A DNA stretch of 64,000 bases from Vibrio maerlii. GTDB taxonomy: Bacteria > Pseudomonadota > Gammaproteobacteria > Enterobacterales > Vibrionaceae. This document shows, one piece after another, positions 1 to 8,612 of this stretch. The translations under genes were made by a program, and so were the position numbers. Below the pieces are notes generated by a model. The model was given only the letters and a program-made list of their open reading frames with translations, did not search any database and was not told the DNA's origin. The DNA is taken from contig NZ_QRHC01000002.1 of assembly GCF_003415655.1 (NCBI RefSeq), positions 124,008 to 188,007 on the forward strand, written 5' to 3'. How positions within the stretch are numbered: position 1 is the first letter of the stretch; every line of letters starts with the position of its first letter.

Positions 1-1967
1 TCGATATCAATAGGACATTCACGGTACTTCTCACGCCAGCCTTCAACATTTGGGGCAACCTCACGAGTCATCAAAGCAAATGGCTGGGTACTGATCGATT
101 GATGAGTCTTAACATCCGAGTTAATCAATACACGAACACGGTGGTCATCCACTTGGTTCACGGTATGAATTTCAACACTCAGCTGCTCATCGCCTTCTTT
201 TAACGTCAACGTGATATCAAAGCTTGCTTGCGCATCATTCACACCCGATTGGCGAGACGCGAGATCCTGAGGAACGGATAAACTTGCGTGAAGCGTCATG
301 CTCTGCTGCATGTCACCCACCTGCGTTGATAGCCAGGTTAAATCGCTCGCGTAGATTGGTATATCACCTTCTAATGGTGAGAAGTCATAGGAATCACCAT
401 CATCCGCTTGCTCTTCGAACTTAATGAGAGACTCAATCACGCGACCAGTCGCTTTGTGCTCAAGGCTTAGTAGACCATCAACCAACGAAACCGCCAGTTG
501 GTCGTTCTCAATGCGAGTCATTTGTGAAGCCTTAACTTCTGAGACAGCTGCTTCTACCACTTGGAAGACTTGGTAACCCATCGCTGGTAGGGCTTCAACA
601 TCGACGTTCATCTCGAAGCGATAGTACGGAGGTACTGGGACTTCTTTTTCACCATCTTTGGTTACTTCAATAACCTTGCCACCATCAAGCTCATCGCGCT
701 TGGTGATCTCACAACGTAGTTGACGCTCACCATCCGACAGTGCTATCGAGCGAGACTTTGAAAAAGCCACAACTTGCGCTTTGCCTGTAAATTGCGTTGG
801 ACGCCCATTGAAGATCATCACCTCAGAGTCATCACATGCGTTGCTCGCAATCTCTTTCACAACCAAGTTATAGAGACCATGACAGATCTCTTCTGCTTGC
901 TTTAGGCGGTGCATGATGTCGGCATTCGTCGCGTCGCTATTACAGCCACCCATGCTGTCGTGTGCATGACATTCAAGGATCTTTTTCCAAGCCATATCGA
1001 CCAGTTCAGTATGAACGGTAATGTCTTGTGCTTTGGCAATCGCAATCACCACTTCTAACTTTTTCAATAAGAACTGTTCGATTTCAAAGTTCAATTTCTT
1101 AATATCGTAACGTACCGAACCAATGGTCTTGTGGATACGTGTATAGCGCGGCGCTTTAAACTCACCTTGATAGGTTTCAAAGTCATCGTTGTTACGACGT
1201 AGGAAATCGACAAAGTTTTCCATGGAAGAGATAGAGTACACATCACCCGATGGAGAACGTTTGGTTGCCACGGATAACGTTTCTGGGAGCGCAGGGTCAA
1301 TGTTAACTTGATCACCGCCCGATGGGATCAGAACTTCATCTAAGCCAGACAGAGATTTAATCTTCTCGATCATTGGAAAGATCTTCTTATCTAAATGCTC
1401 ATCAGCAGGGATAATGTTCTTCGCTGCGCCGTAACCATGCACGAGGTTGTAAGCGTAGATGGAATCACCACCTTCTGATCGCCACATGAAGTGAGATTTT
1501 TCAACTTGATCGTCGTAATCAATTCCACGCCAGAACACGATATTGTCGATGCCCGAACCTTGGAACAGAGTTGGCATTTGAGCATTGTGACCAAAGGTAT
1601 CCGGTAGGTAACCTACCTTCATGCTATGACCAAGTTCTTCAGCGATGTGCATGCCATACTTTAGGTTGCGAATGATAGACTCACCAGCAACATTATAGGT
1701 GTCCGTTTGTGTATACCAAGGGCCAATGAACAGCTTCTTTTCAGCCACGAGCTTCGCCAAACGATCACGCATAGGTGGCAGTACTTTTAGGTAGTCTTCA
1801 ACAATCGCAGACTGACCATCAAGGTGGTAGCAGCTGTAGTTCGGTTGGTTTTCTAACGCCTCAATCACTTTGGTGAAGTTGTACGTCGCCAATACATCAC
1901 TGTCTTGCTGTGTAAAATACCACTCACGATCCCAGTGGGTGTGGGGAATGACATGTACTTTAGCCAT
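1..1967 (-). CDS. mngB: Glycoside hydrolase family 38 alpha-mannosidase, C-terminus cut by window edge
   Basis: Reading from the ATG at 1967 the frame stays open to the left edge, giving about 655 residues without a stop, so the C-terminal part lies outside the window. The N-terminus carries the GH38 zinc motif (residues PHTHWDREWY), then LPDTFGHNAQMP with the catalytic Asp, and further on AHDSMGGCNSDAT with another metal-binding His-Asp. These are the signature blocks of bacterial GH38 enzymes such as E. coli MngB, which hydrolyses 2-O-(6-phospho-mannosyl)-D-glycerate after PTS uptake. The gene sits 75 bp downstream of a fructose-type PTS IIBC on the same strand, so an operon handling an alpha-mannoside taken up as its phosphate is likely. 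The family assignment is firm; mannosylglycerate as substrate is inferred from the PTS pairing, and other alpha-mannosides are possible. Confidence 0.88.
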   Translation of the reverse strand, partial: MAKVHVIPHTHWDREWYFTQQDSDVLATYNFTKVIEALENQPNYSCYHLDGQSAIVEDYLKVLPPMRDRLAKLVAEKKLFIGPWYTQTDTYNVAGESIIRNLKYGMHIAEELGHSMKVGYLPDTFGHNAQMPTLFQGSGIDNIVFWRGIDYDDQVEKSHFMWRSEGGDSIYAYNLVHGYGAAKNIIPADEHLDKKIFPMIEKIKSLSGLDEVLIPSGGDQVNIDPALPETLSVATKRSPSGDVYSISSMENFVDFLRRNNDDFETYQGEFKAPRYTRIHKTIGSVRYDIKKLNFEIEQFLLKKLEVVIAIAKAQDITVHTELVDMAWKKILECHAHDSMGGCNSDATNADIMHRLKQAEEICHGLYNLVVKEIASNACDDSEVMIFNGRPTQFTGKAQVVAFSKSRSIALSDGERQLRCEITKRDELDGGKVIEVTKDGEKEVPVPPYYRFEMNVDVEALPAMGYQVFQVVEAAVSEVKASQMTRIENDQLAVSLVDGLLSLEHKATGRVIESLIKFEEQADDGDSYDFSPLEGDIPIYASDLTWLSTQVGDMQQSMTLHASLSVPQDLASRQSGVNDAQASFDITLTLKEGDEQLSVEIHTVNQVDDHRVRVLINSDVKTHQSISTQPFALMTREVAPNVEGWREKYRECPIDI

Positions 1968-2042
1968 GGGATAAATCTCTATTCAAATCTGGGAAGATGA
2001 GCCCCTGTCTTTAACAGAGGCTTTGGTTTCTATATCAATTGG

Positions 2043-3446
2043 TTAAGCGTTTGAGTTTTGTGGTTTAGTACACAGCAATAGCGCGACTGCGATGAACATT
2101 GAACCGACAAACACTGAAATGGTGTAGCTGATTGGGTCTGACGATAGGAACCAACCCCAAACTGCTGGTAGCGGTAGGTCTTGCCATACATTGAGAACAA
2201 CAGCCAACTGCGTACCGATGATTGAGCCAAGGATCATGATTGGAATCATCTTAGGGTTCTTAAGGATGAATGGAATCGCACCCTCTGAAATACCAATCAT
2301 GCCAAGCATCAGAGACGTTTTACCGATGGTCTGCTCTTCTGATGTGAAGACGCGTTTGCGGAACTTGCCATCAAGCATGGCAGCTAAACCAACCCCGATA
2401 GGTGGAATAACGATACCTAGCTCACGAGCAATCAAATCAAAGCCTTCGCCCATGCCGTTCAGACCAAGAGCTACCGAGCCGGCCGCTTTGTTGATTGGAC
2501 CGCCAAGGTCGAATGCGGTACCTGCTGCGATTACCATTGAGTAAACACCACGACCTGCATCACCCGCTTGAGTAAATAGGTCAATCATCGCTAGGTTCAA
2601 TGCGCCAAAGAATGGGTTAATCGCATATTCCATGGTTAACACCATCACGACACCGGTGACCGCAGGCACAAGCAGCATGGTTTTCAGCGTTGTGAGCTCG
2701 GTCTTCACCTTGATCACGTCATTCAGGTAACGAACGAGGTAACCCACTAGGAAACCAATCGCGATAGCACCAAAGAAGCCTGATGGCGCCCACCCTTCTA
2801 AGTCAAAAAAGCGTTTGTAGGGTTCATCGGTCATCAAACCACCGATAAACGCCGGAATCAGCGCGGGTTTACCTGCAATAGAATACGCTAAGTAGCCTGC
2901 AAAAATTGGGTACATAAACTTGATGGTCATGAAACCAAGCTTATCGAGAGTTTGGATTGGCGTACCTGAGATATCGATGAACTCACCGGTGATTTTTGCC
3001 ACCGCCATGAGTAGGCCACCCAATACCACAACCGGAAGCATGAAGCTGATACCCGTCATGATGTGACCGATTGCAGTTTGGTACGCAGAACGCTTCTTTT
3101 CAGCAACCTCTACGCCACCTTCAGACTTCTCTTTACCACGTAGGAATACAGTCGGTAGTAACTCATCAACACGTTTGATCAGCTCTTGAGTACGAACTTT
3201 AAGCGGGTTCGCGTTATCGAAGCGTTCCATGTCCATGATTGGCACATCCACAGCCAATACAACGCCATCTGCCGTCGCAATGTCTTGCGCCGTCAGCTTG
3301 TTCTTTACACCATCACTGCCTTGGGTTTCAACCTTAACTTCATAGCCTTGCTTTTCAGCCCAAGCTTGAATTTTCTTTGCAGCCATAAATGTGTGGGCAA
3401 TGCCTGTAGGGCAAGCGGTCACTGCCACTATTTTCTTTTTGCTCAT
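2043..3446 (-). CDS. PTS fructose-type transporter subunit IIBC
   Basis: A 467-residue protein with an N-terminal IIB(fructose) domain (about residues 1-100) that contains the phosphorylatable cysteine in TACPTGIAHT, a charged linker near residues 100-120, and a hydrophobic IIC(fructose) membrane domain from about residue 125 onward. It moves a sugar or glycoside across the inner membrane while phosphorylating it. There is no IIA domain in this protein; E. coli MngA is a IIA-IIB-IIC fusion, so a separate IIA may lie beyond the left edge, downstream in the operon. The alpha-mannosidase directly downstream suggests a mannosyl substrate such as mannosylglycerate. The promoter region is shared with a divergent RpiR regulator. 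Confidence 0.88.
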   Translation of the reverse strand: MSKKKIVAVTACPTGIAHTFMAAKKIQAWAEKQGYEVKVETQGSDGVKNKLTAQDIATADGVVLAVDVPIMDMERFDNANPLKVRTQELIKRVDELLPTVFLRGKEKSEGGVEVAEKKRSAYQTAIGHIMTGISFMLPVVVLGGLLMAVAKITGEFIDISGTPIQTLDKLGFMTIKFMYPIFAGYLAYSIAGKPALIPAFIGGLMTDEPYKRFFDLEGWAPSGFFGAIAIGFLVGYLVRYLNDVIKVKTELTTLKTMLLVPAVTGVVMVLTMEYAINPFFGALNLAMIDLFTQAGDAGRGVYSMVIAAGTAFDLGGPINKAAGSVALGLNGMGEGFDLIARELGIVIPPIGVGLAAMLDGKFRKRVFTSEEQTIGKTSLMLGMIGISEGAIPFILKNPKMIPIMILGSIIGTQLAVVLNVWQDLPLPAVWGWFLSSDPISYTISVFVGSMFIAVALLLCTKPQNSNA

Positions 3447-3505
3447 GGTGATTCACCGTTATTGTTATCTGTTGAGGCCAGTATATGGAGCGGTATTGAA
3501 TCGCG

Positions 3506-3564
3506 GTACCGTTTCCTGGTACAACTCATGTATGACGATACTTTTGTGATACCCATCAAGGTAT
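3506..3564. promoter_or_regulatory. Pair of related inverted repeats in the divergent PTS/RpiR promoter
   Basis: Two short inverted repeats of the same type are seen: GTACC-N7-GGTAC at 3506-3522 and ATACC-N6-GGTAT at 3549-3564. They lie in the 180-bp region between the divergent PTS gene and the RpiR-type regulator. A doubled palindrome in this position is what an autoregulating repressor of the divergent operon would use. Assignment to the RpiR protein is inference. Confidence 0.45.
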
Positions 3565-3625
3565 TTCCGTCCTTTTTCCCGCCTAATAACCTTGTCTAAA
3601 ATTACCCCTACATTAAGTGTAAGTG

Positions 3626-4273
3626 ATGAATACCTTTAAAGGCATAGAGCGCGCGATTTACGAATTTTTGATCAGCCATGCACACGAGCTTGATGATATT
3701 TCGGCGAAGACAGTAGCAAATAAGGCATTCACCACCACGACGTCGGTGAATCGTGTATGCAAAAAAATGGGGTACGCCAGTTACACTGAATTACGCTTTA
3801 AACTGGCAGAAGATTTAAACAAACAATCAACCACCCGTAATGTAGAATCAGAGCAGTTAGATAGCATTCAATCCGTCGCCCGATCTCTTTATCAATCGAC
3901 AGTGGTTTATCTCTACTCGCAAGGCGCATCAATTGTCAGTGTCTCTTACCTGTCACGCTTTCTATCCCTGGCAAACATCCCACACTTAGTGATTACCGAT
4001 ATTCACCAGTTAGCCAGAGTGGAATCCGGTACCGTTATGCTGATTAGTAAATCAGGAGAGACACAAGCTGTGGTAGAAATGGCGCACAACGCTAAAAGAA
4101 AAGGATTAAAGGTACTCGCCATTAGCCACACGTCATCCACGCTGGCAAGCATTGCCCATACCAACTTAGAACTAGCGGAGCAAGTAGACGGTATTTCCCC
4201 TTATAGCCGTGAGTCGCAAATTCATATCTTGGAACTGGTCGATAGCATCGGCAAACAACTGCTTAAGCCCTAA
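3626..4273 (+). CDS. MurR/RpiR family transcriptional regulator
   Basis: About 215 residues. The N-terminal third is the RpiR helix-turn-helix (AKTVANKAFTTTTSVNRVCKKMGY, split over residues 27-50), followed by a SIS sugar-phosphate-binding domain that includes LISKSGETQAVVEMAHNAK. The protein is shorter than the usual 270-290 residues but both domains appear present. GTG at 3623 is directly followed by ATG at 3626; I chose the ATG. It is divergent from the PTS IIBC and alpha-mannosidase genes, so it probably senses a sugar phosphate produced by that pathway and controls the operon. E. coli uses a GntR regulator (MngR) for the analogous operon, so the regulator type differs here. Confidence 0.82.
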   Translation: MNTFKGIERAIYEFLISHAHELDDISAKTVANKAFTTTTSVNRVCKKMGYASYTELRFKLAEDLNKQSTTRNVESEQLDSIQSVARSLYQSTVVYLYSQGASIVSVSYLSRFLSLANIPHLVITDIHQLARVESGTVMLISKSGETQAVVEMAHNAKRKGLKVLAISHTSSTLASIAHTNLELAEQVDGISPYSRESQIHILELVDSIGKQLLKP

Positions 4274-4278
4274 AGTTC

Positions 4279-4336
4279 TTATCACTAAGATAAACTCACT
4301 TTCGCCTCACACGGCTATATCTTATCATTGAGATAT
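4279..4336. promoter_or_regulatory. Twin 15-bp palindromes upstream of norR
   Basis: TTATC-N5-GATAA at 4279-4293 and a near copy TTATC-N5-GATAT at 4322-4336 have nearly the same spacer (ACTAA and ATTGA). Their centres are 43 bp apart, about four helical turns, on the same DNA face. They start 23 bp upstream of the norR ATG at the closest. This is the arrangement expected of a regulator that binds as paired dimers, for example NorR acting on its own gene. The E. coli NorR core GTCA-N3-TGAC is not seen, so the binding protein is not established. Confidence 0.45.
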
Positions 4337-4358
4337 CAACATCAATGATGAGATTCAT

Positions 4359-5915
4359 ATGGGACGTTACAGCAACCACTGGCTTCAAGTCGCTCTCGAT
4401 ATTACCTCTGGTATTTCAGAACAAGATAGGTTTGATCGCCTGTTGGCTACGATTCGCAACATTCTTCAAAGCGATGCTTCCGCAATATTGGTTTATCGAG
4501 ATCAGAACTTCATCCCTCTCGCGATCAACGGCCTGAGCCATGACGTGTTAGGGAGACGCTTTGCCATTGCCCAACACCCTCGCTTCGAAGCCATCGCACG
4601 AGCTGGTGATATTGTTCGCTTCCCTGCCAACAGTGATCTGGCTGATCCCTATGACAGCTTGATCCCCAATCATGATGGCAACCTTGAAGTACATGCCTGT
4701 ATCGGGTTACCCCTGATGCATGATGAACGCTTGATTGGTGCCATCACCATTGATGCTTTTGATCCTAACCAGTTTGATCATTTTGACGATGATAACCTGC
4801 GTTTTATCTCGGCGCTTGCTTCCAACAGCCTCTATACGGCGCTGCTAATGGAGAAGCTAGAAAAGAGCACTGACCTAGCCCCTTCAGGCTCTCGCAGCAC
4901 TAAAGCGAGTTCTAGCAAACAAGAAATCATCGGCAGTTCCAGCAGTATTACTGCGCTCAAATCTCATATTCAAGCTGTAGCGGCAACGGATCTTTCGGTA
5001 CTGATCATGGGTGAAACCGGCGTGGGTAAAGAGTTGGTCGCGCATGGTATTTACAGCCACTCTGAACGGAGTGATGATGCGTTTGTGTACCTTAACTGCG
5101 CTGCGTTGCCTGAATCTGTCGCCGAAAGTGAATTGTTTGGTCATATCAAGGGCGCATTTACGGGGGCTATCAGTAATCGTAAGGGCAAGTTCGAGCTCGC
5201 AAACAAGGGGACATTGTTTCTCGATGAGATTGGTGAGTTGTCTCTAGCATTGCAAGCCAAGCTGCTCCGAGCTCTTCAGTATGGTGATATTCAACGTGTC
5301 GGTGATGACAGAAACATCAAAGTTGATGTGCGCATTATTGCGGCGACAAACCGCGTGTTACATGAAGAAGTCAAAGCCGGGCGCTTCAGAGCCGATCTCT
5401 ACCATCGCCTAAGTGTATTCCCGATCTTTGTGCCGCCTTTACGCGAGCGCGAGAAAGACATCATTCTGCTTGCAGGTTTCTTTGCCGAGCGCTGTCAGCA
5501 TAAGCTTAATGTCTCAAGCATCCGTGTTGATCAATCTATTCATCACTTACTGCTTACTCATCAATGGGAGGGGAATGTTCGTGAGCTAGAGCATGCGATC
5601 AATCGCGCCGCTGTTATTGCTAAAGCAGAAAGCAGCGAGTCTCATCTGGTACTACAACAGCATCACTTTCAGTTTGCTCAAGTGTTGGAAACCAAAGATA
5701 CCTCAAACACAGTAAGCACAACAAGTAATCCTGACGATCTCACCGATGGTTTCGAGCACCTTTCTCTTAACGACGCTCTAGAGCAATTTAAACGACTGTT
5801 TGTGAGCAAAGCACTCAAGCAAAATGACGACAAACTCACCCCGACTGCTAAGCAACTTGGAGTCTACCCAGCCAATCTGCATAGATTGCTTAAGAGGTTG
5901 GAATTAGATGACTAA
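4359..5915 (+). CDS. norR: Nitric oxide-responsive sigma-54 activator NorR
   Basis: 518 residues in the standard NorR order: an N-terminal GAF sensor (about 1-170), an AAA+ sigma-54 interaction domain (about 190-420) and a C-terminal Fis-type helix-turn-helix ending in [14 protein letters not shown]. The GAF part keeps the segments [16 protein letters not shown] and HACIGLPL, which hold the residues that ligate the NO-sensing non-haem iron in the E. coli protein. The AAA+ part shows Walker A GETGVGKE, the sigma-54 loop GAFTGA and Walker B FLDEIGEL. NorR turns on NO-detoxifying genes (norVW or hmp). None of these lies within the window, which is unusual because norR is commonly adjacent to its target. 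Start ATG 4359 fits the full NorR N-terminus. Confidence 0.93.
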   Translation: MGRYSNHWLQVALDITSGISEQDRFDRLLATIRNILQSDASAILVYRDQNFIPLAINGLSHDVLGRRFAIAQHPRFEAIARAGDIVRFPANSDLADPYDSLIPNHDGNLEVHACIGLPLMHDERLIGAITIDAFDPNQFDHFDDDNLRFISALASNSLYTALLMEKLEKSTDLAPSGSRSTKASSSKQEIIGSSSSITALKSHIQAVAATDLSVLIMGETGVGKELVAHGIYSHSERSDDAFVYLNCAALPESVAESELFGHIKGAFTGAISNRKGKFELANKGTLFLDEIGELSLALQAKLLRALQYGDIQRVGDDRNIKVDVRIIAATNRVLHEEVKAGRFRADLYHRLSVFPIFVPPLREREKDIILLAGFFAERCQHKLNVSSIRVDQSIHHLLLTHQWEGNVRELEHAINRAAVIAKAESSESHLVLQQHHFQFAQVLETKDTSNTVSTTSNPDDLTDGFEHLSLNDALEQFKRLFVSKALKQNDDKLTPTAKQLGVYPANLHRLLKRLELDD

Positions 5916-6044
5916 CTCTGTTTCTTTGATCTTGTTCAAGTTGGGGGACGTCTGTGCCCCAAACCTAGGAATTTCGCTTATTCCATATAAATGCTCAAGT
6001 CACAGTAATGTATTGGCATCTCAACAATCAAGGTTGCTAATACT

Positions 6045-6557
6045 ATGCCTCATACCATTCAAACGATGGATAAAACGCAAACCCAAGGAGCGGGAGACAA
6101 GATCAAAAACGTTGTCCTTTCTATCGTTAAATTCATCATGAAAGCGATAACGATCATCGCTACCCTCGTGGGAAGCTCAGTCCTACTCTCAAAGCTCGGT
6201 ACCATCCATGGCAAAGAGTTACCCGCAGAGTACTTTGCTAACGGCTACCCAACGATCTTGAAGCTACTGGATTCTGAAATCTTTATGGGTTTCATCTTCT
6301 TTGTCACGCTAGCCATCATCGTATATACGCTCTACCTACTTTGGACACTGCATGAAATAGCGGTTCATAAGGCTGCGAAGATGTCGAGTGCTCATACTCA
6401 GATCGTCTTTGCCCTATCTCTGTGTGGCTTGTTTATTGATAAAACATGGTGGGTATTAGCCATCATTATCGCCTTTGCTCGTTGGGATGTATTAGCCGAT
6501 GCGCTTTCAAACATTATTCGTAATGGTCGTGCAACCTTTAAAACTCATCAGGAGTAA
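6045..6557 (+). CDS. Small inner-membrane protein, possibly DUF3302-like partner of the HlyD protein
   Basis: 170 residues with hydrophobic segments at about 30-48, 82-105 and 120-145. The part around LHEIAVHKAAKMSSAHTQ between two hydrophobic segments resembles, from memory, the YiaW/YibI (DUF3302) proteins that precede HlyD-type proteins YiaV/YibH in enterobacteria. It lies 3 bp upstream of the HlyD-type gene, so the pair is translated together. A second ATG at 6066 could be the true start. The role is unknown; the pairing suggests it helps the fusion protein form an inner-membrane export or resistance complex. Confidence 0.7.
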   Translation: MPHTIQTMDKTQTQGAGDKIKNVVLSIVKFIMKAITIIATLVGSSVLLSKLGTIHGKELPAEYFANGYPTILKLLDSEIFMGFIFFVTLAIIVYTLYLLWTLHEIAVHKAAKMSSAHTQIVFALSLCGLFIDKTWWVLAIIIAFARWDVLADALSNIIRNGRATFKTHQE

Positions 6558-6560
6558 GTC

Positions 6561-7592
6561 ATGAAAGAGATAATGCTGCCATATATCCTGATTTGTTGGA
6601 TTCTAGTCAAAACCGGTATCGTCAAATGGACGCTGCGCAACGCCGTTTGCATTGTAGGTATCGGTGTTGGCATTGCTGTGATGTTGTTCACCGCGCATCG
6701 GTTCTGGTCTCCTGCTGACTTAACAGACAGTACAACGGTTAAAGCACCTCATGCCGTCTTGAGCCCATTAATCGGCCAAGAAGTCGATCAAGTTTATGTT
6801 GATCACAACCAGCGTGTGAAAAAAGGCGACCTCATTTACACCCTGCGCTCGGAAGATACCGAGTCACAAATGGCTGGACTAGAAGCACAGAAGAAAGCCG
6901 CAGAAGCCGAAATTTTGGCACTGACGCATCAGATTAGAAATGATCAGAAAACCCTAGAGAGATTAACTAAGCTGGGTGACTTCTCTCAAGAATCTCAACG
7001 CGATGACATCCGTACACGCATTGAAACTAACGATGCTAAAATTGCTGCAGCCAATGCACAGATTCTGAGTATCGAAGCGCAAATTGCTACAGCCGCGTGG
7101 CAAAACGAGCGCCGTGAGGTTCGGGCTCCTTTTGATGGACAACTCTCTATCACCAACATCGTTGACGGCACTCGTGTCGGTAACATGCACCTTTACAACA
7201 CCAACAAGAAGTTTGTTGAGATGCGCATAGCCGACCAAACTTATCGTGGTATCGAAGTCGGTCAGTTTGCAGAGTTTTATGTCAATGCATACCCAGGTGA
7301 GATCTTCCGTGGCCGCGTGCACAGCGTAACGACCGGTACGGGTGAAGCGCGAGTTTCGGTCATGAATGGTTCACAGCGTGTTCGCCAACACGTTGGCAAT
7401 AACATGAACAACCACGGTCGTACTATCGTCATCGAGTTTGAAGAACCACAAGGCTACAACATCCCAATTGGTGCAACGGGTTCAGGTTGGGTTTCAGCCA
7501 ACAAGCCTCACCCTATGCTTGGCTTTATGGATATCATCGGTGCCGCGACGGTTCGCCTTAAAGCATACAAGGCGTATCTATCAGCGCTTTAA
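6561..7592 (+). CDS. HlyD-family membrane fusion protein (YibH/YiaV/EmrA type)
   Basis: 343 residues: a single N-terminal transmembrane helix (about 20-45), a biotinyl-lipoyl-like half motif (PLIGQEVDQVYVDHNQRVKKGDLIY), an alpha-helical coiled-coil hairpin (about 100-175) rich in Ala, Glu and Gln, a second lipoyl half beginning REVRAPFDGQL, and a beta-barrel region. This is the layout of periplasmic adaptor proteins that connect an inner-membrane transporter to the outer membrane. AGGAG sits just before the ATG at 6561. No ABC or MFS transporter lies beside it; only the small membrane protein upstream is linked. A strong hairpin terminator follows. Confidence 0.87.
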   Translation: MKEIMLPYILICWILVKTGIVKWTLRNAVCIVGIGVGIAVMLFTAHRFWSPADLTDSTTVKAPHAVLSPLIGQEVDQVYVDHNQRVKKGDLIYTLRSEDTESQMAGLEAQKKAAEAEILALTHQIRNDQKTLERLTKLGDFSQESQRDDIRTRIETNDAKIAAANAQILSIEAQIATAAWQNERREVRAPFDGQLSITNIVDGTRVGNMHLYNTNKKFVEMRIADQTYRGIEVGQFAEFYVNAYPGEIFRGRVHSVTTGTGEARVSVMNGSQRVRQHVGNNMNNHGRTIVIEFEEPQGYNIPIGATGSGWVSANKPHPMLGFMDIIGAATVRLKAYKAYLSAL

Positions 7593-7606
7593 CCACTATA
7601 CAAACA

Positions 7607-7636
7607 GAAAGCTCACCACTTGGTGAGCTTTCTTAT
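7607..7636 (+). terminator. Rho-independent terminator after the HlyD gene
   Basis: Perfect stem AAAGCTCACCA / TGGTGAGCTTT with a CT loop at 7608-7631, followed by TCTTAT. It lies 15 bp past the HlyD-type stop codon. Confidence 0.8.
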
Positions 7637-7658
7637 ATTCGCACGACATAATCGCCGC

Positions 7659-8492
7659 TTATTTCATTAGTGGCAATACCACTTCTGCGGTTTCCATGAC
7701 CGACTCTGTATATTCAGGGTAAGCATCAAGAAGAGTATTAACCAGAACATCAACCAACAATAATGCGCCAACTTTAGATGCAAACGCCCCACCAGTTAAT
7801 GGACCCTCTGGTCTTGCTGCTACAAGCAACTCATCAGAAATGGATGAAAGTGGGCTTTGGCTAATATTAGTCAACGAAACAACAGGAACCCCACGCTTAT
7901 GAGCTTGGTTTGCTGCGTGAAGCACTTCTTTGGTTGAACCAGAGCTAGACACAGAGAACCACAAATCTCCCGCACCACTACGACCAGCACTCATCGCCGC
8001 TAAATGGGTATCTTCATACATGATTGCTTTCTTACCAATACGAACTAAACGATACGCAAGATAACGCCCCACAATGCTAGATGCACCAACGCCAACACAT
8101 CCAATGAACTGAGCGTTATGCAACAGTTCACAAATCCGTTTTAGTGCCTTACGGTCTATCAGTTTTGCTGAGTCTTGCAGACTTTCAATCGCACTTTGCG
8201 CGGAGATATCGCAAATATCCCCCTCAAACTCAACTGAGCTTTTCGGCGCAGACTGGCTCAGCTCTACCGCTAGTGCCATACGAAAGTCAGAATAGCCTTT
8301 GAAACCCATATCGCGACACAAACGAACCACCGTTGCTTCACTGGTTTGTGTATTGCGAGCTAAGTCAGTGATGGTTTGAAACTGAACATCGTGAGCGTTT
8401 TCCAATACATAGTCAGCAACCACTCTTAGTTTCTTGCTCAATGGCTCAATATTCGAGCGTAATCGAATTAATAAATTTTTTGATGAACTCAC
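7659..8492 (-). CDS. nanR: RpiR-family sialic acid regulator NanR
   Basis: 277 residues: an N-terminal RpiR helix-turn-helix (TITDLARNTQTSEATVVRLC, about 40-59) and a C-terminal SIS domain (GVGASSIVGRYLAYRL; SVSSSGSTKEVLHAANQA). In Vibrio the sialic acid operons are controlled by an RpiR-type NanR that responds to N-acetylmannosamine 6-phosphate, unlike the GntR-type NanR of E. coli. The gene is next to nanA and on the same strand. A large inverted repeat in the nan divergent promoter (12429-12483) is the best candidate operator. The function is assigned from fold plus neighbourhood. Confidence 0.88.
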   Translation of the reverse strand: MSSSKNLLIRLRSNIEPLSKKLRVVADYVLENAHDVQFQTITDLARNTQTSEATVVRLCRDMGFKGYSDFRMALAVELSQSAPKSSVEFEGDICDISAQSAIESLQDSAKLIDRKALKRICELLHNAQFIGCVGVGASSIVGRYLAYRLVRIGKKAIMYEDTHLAAMSAGRSGAGDLWFSVSSSGSTKEVLHAANQAHKRGVPVVSLTNISQSPLSSISDELLVAARPEGPLTGGAFASKVGALLLVDVLVNTLLDAYPEYTESVMETAEVVLPLMK

Positions 8493-8529
8493 TAGAGCCT
8501 CATATCAATTAGTTAGCTGAAGTAAAAGT

Positions 8530-8587
8530 ATCAAAGACCTTCAAATATTTCACTAAATCCAAAATATTTCGCATGAAAGTCTTTGAT
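8530..8587. repeat. Inverted repeat between nanA and nanR
   Basis: ATCAAAGAC (8530-8538) and GTCTTTGAT (8579-8587) form perfect 9-bp arms around an AT-rich core that itself holds two copies of AAATATTTC. On the minus strand the stem is followed by a T-rich stretch (ACTTTTACTT). It may be a terminator or processing hairpin after nanA, or an operator in front of nanR. Confidence 0.5.
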
Positions 8588-8612
8588 TTTATCAAACCAT
8601 CGCTAGCTACAA

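Noticed and set aside
2191..2544. A 117-residue plus-strand frame inside the PTS gene
   Set aside because: It is the antisense of the IIC domain; proline-rich composition is typical of a shadow frame.
4274..4358. A classical E. coli-type NorR site (GTCA-N3-TGAC)
   Set aside because: Searched by eye upstream of norR and not found; only the TTATC-N5-GATA palindromes are present.
5908..6141. A 77-residue reading frame between norR and the membrane-protein gene
   Set aside because: It overlaps the start of the more convincing 170-residue membrane protein in another frame and has no domain.
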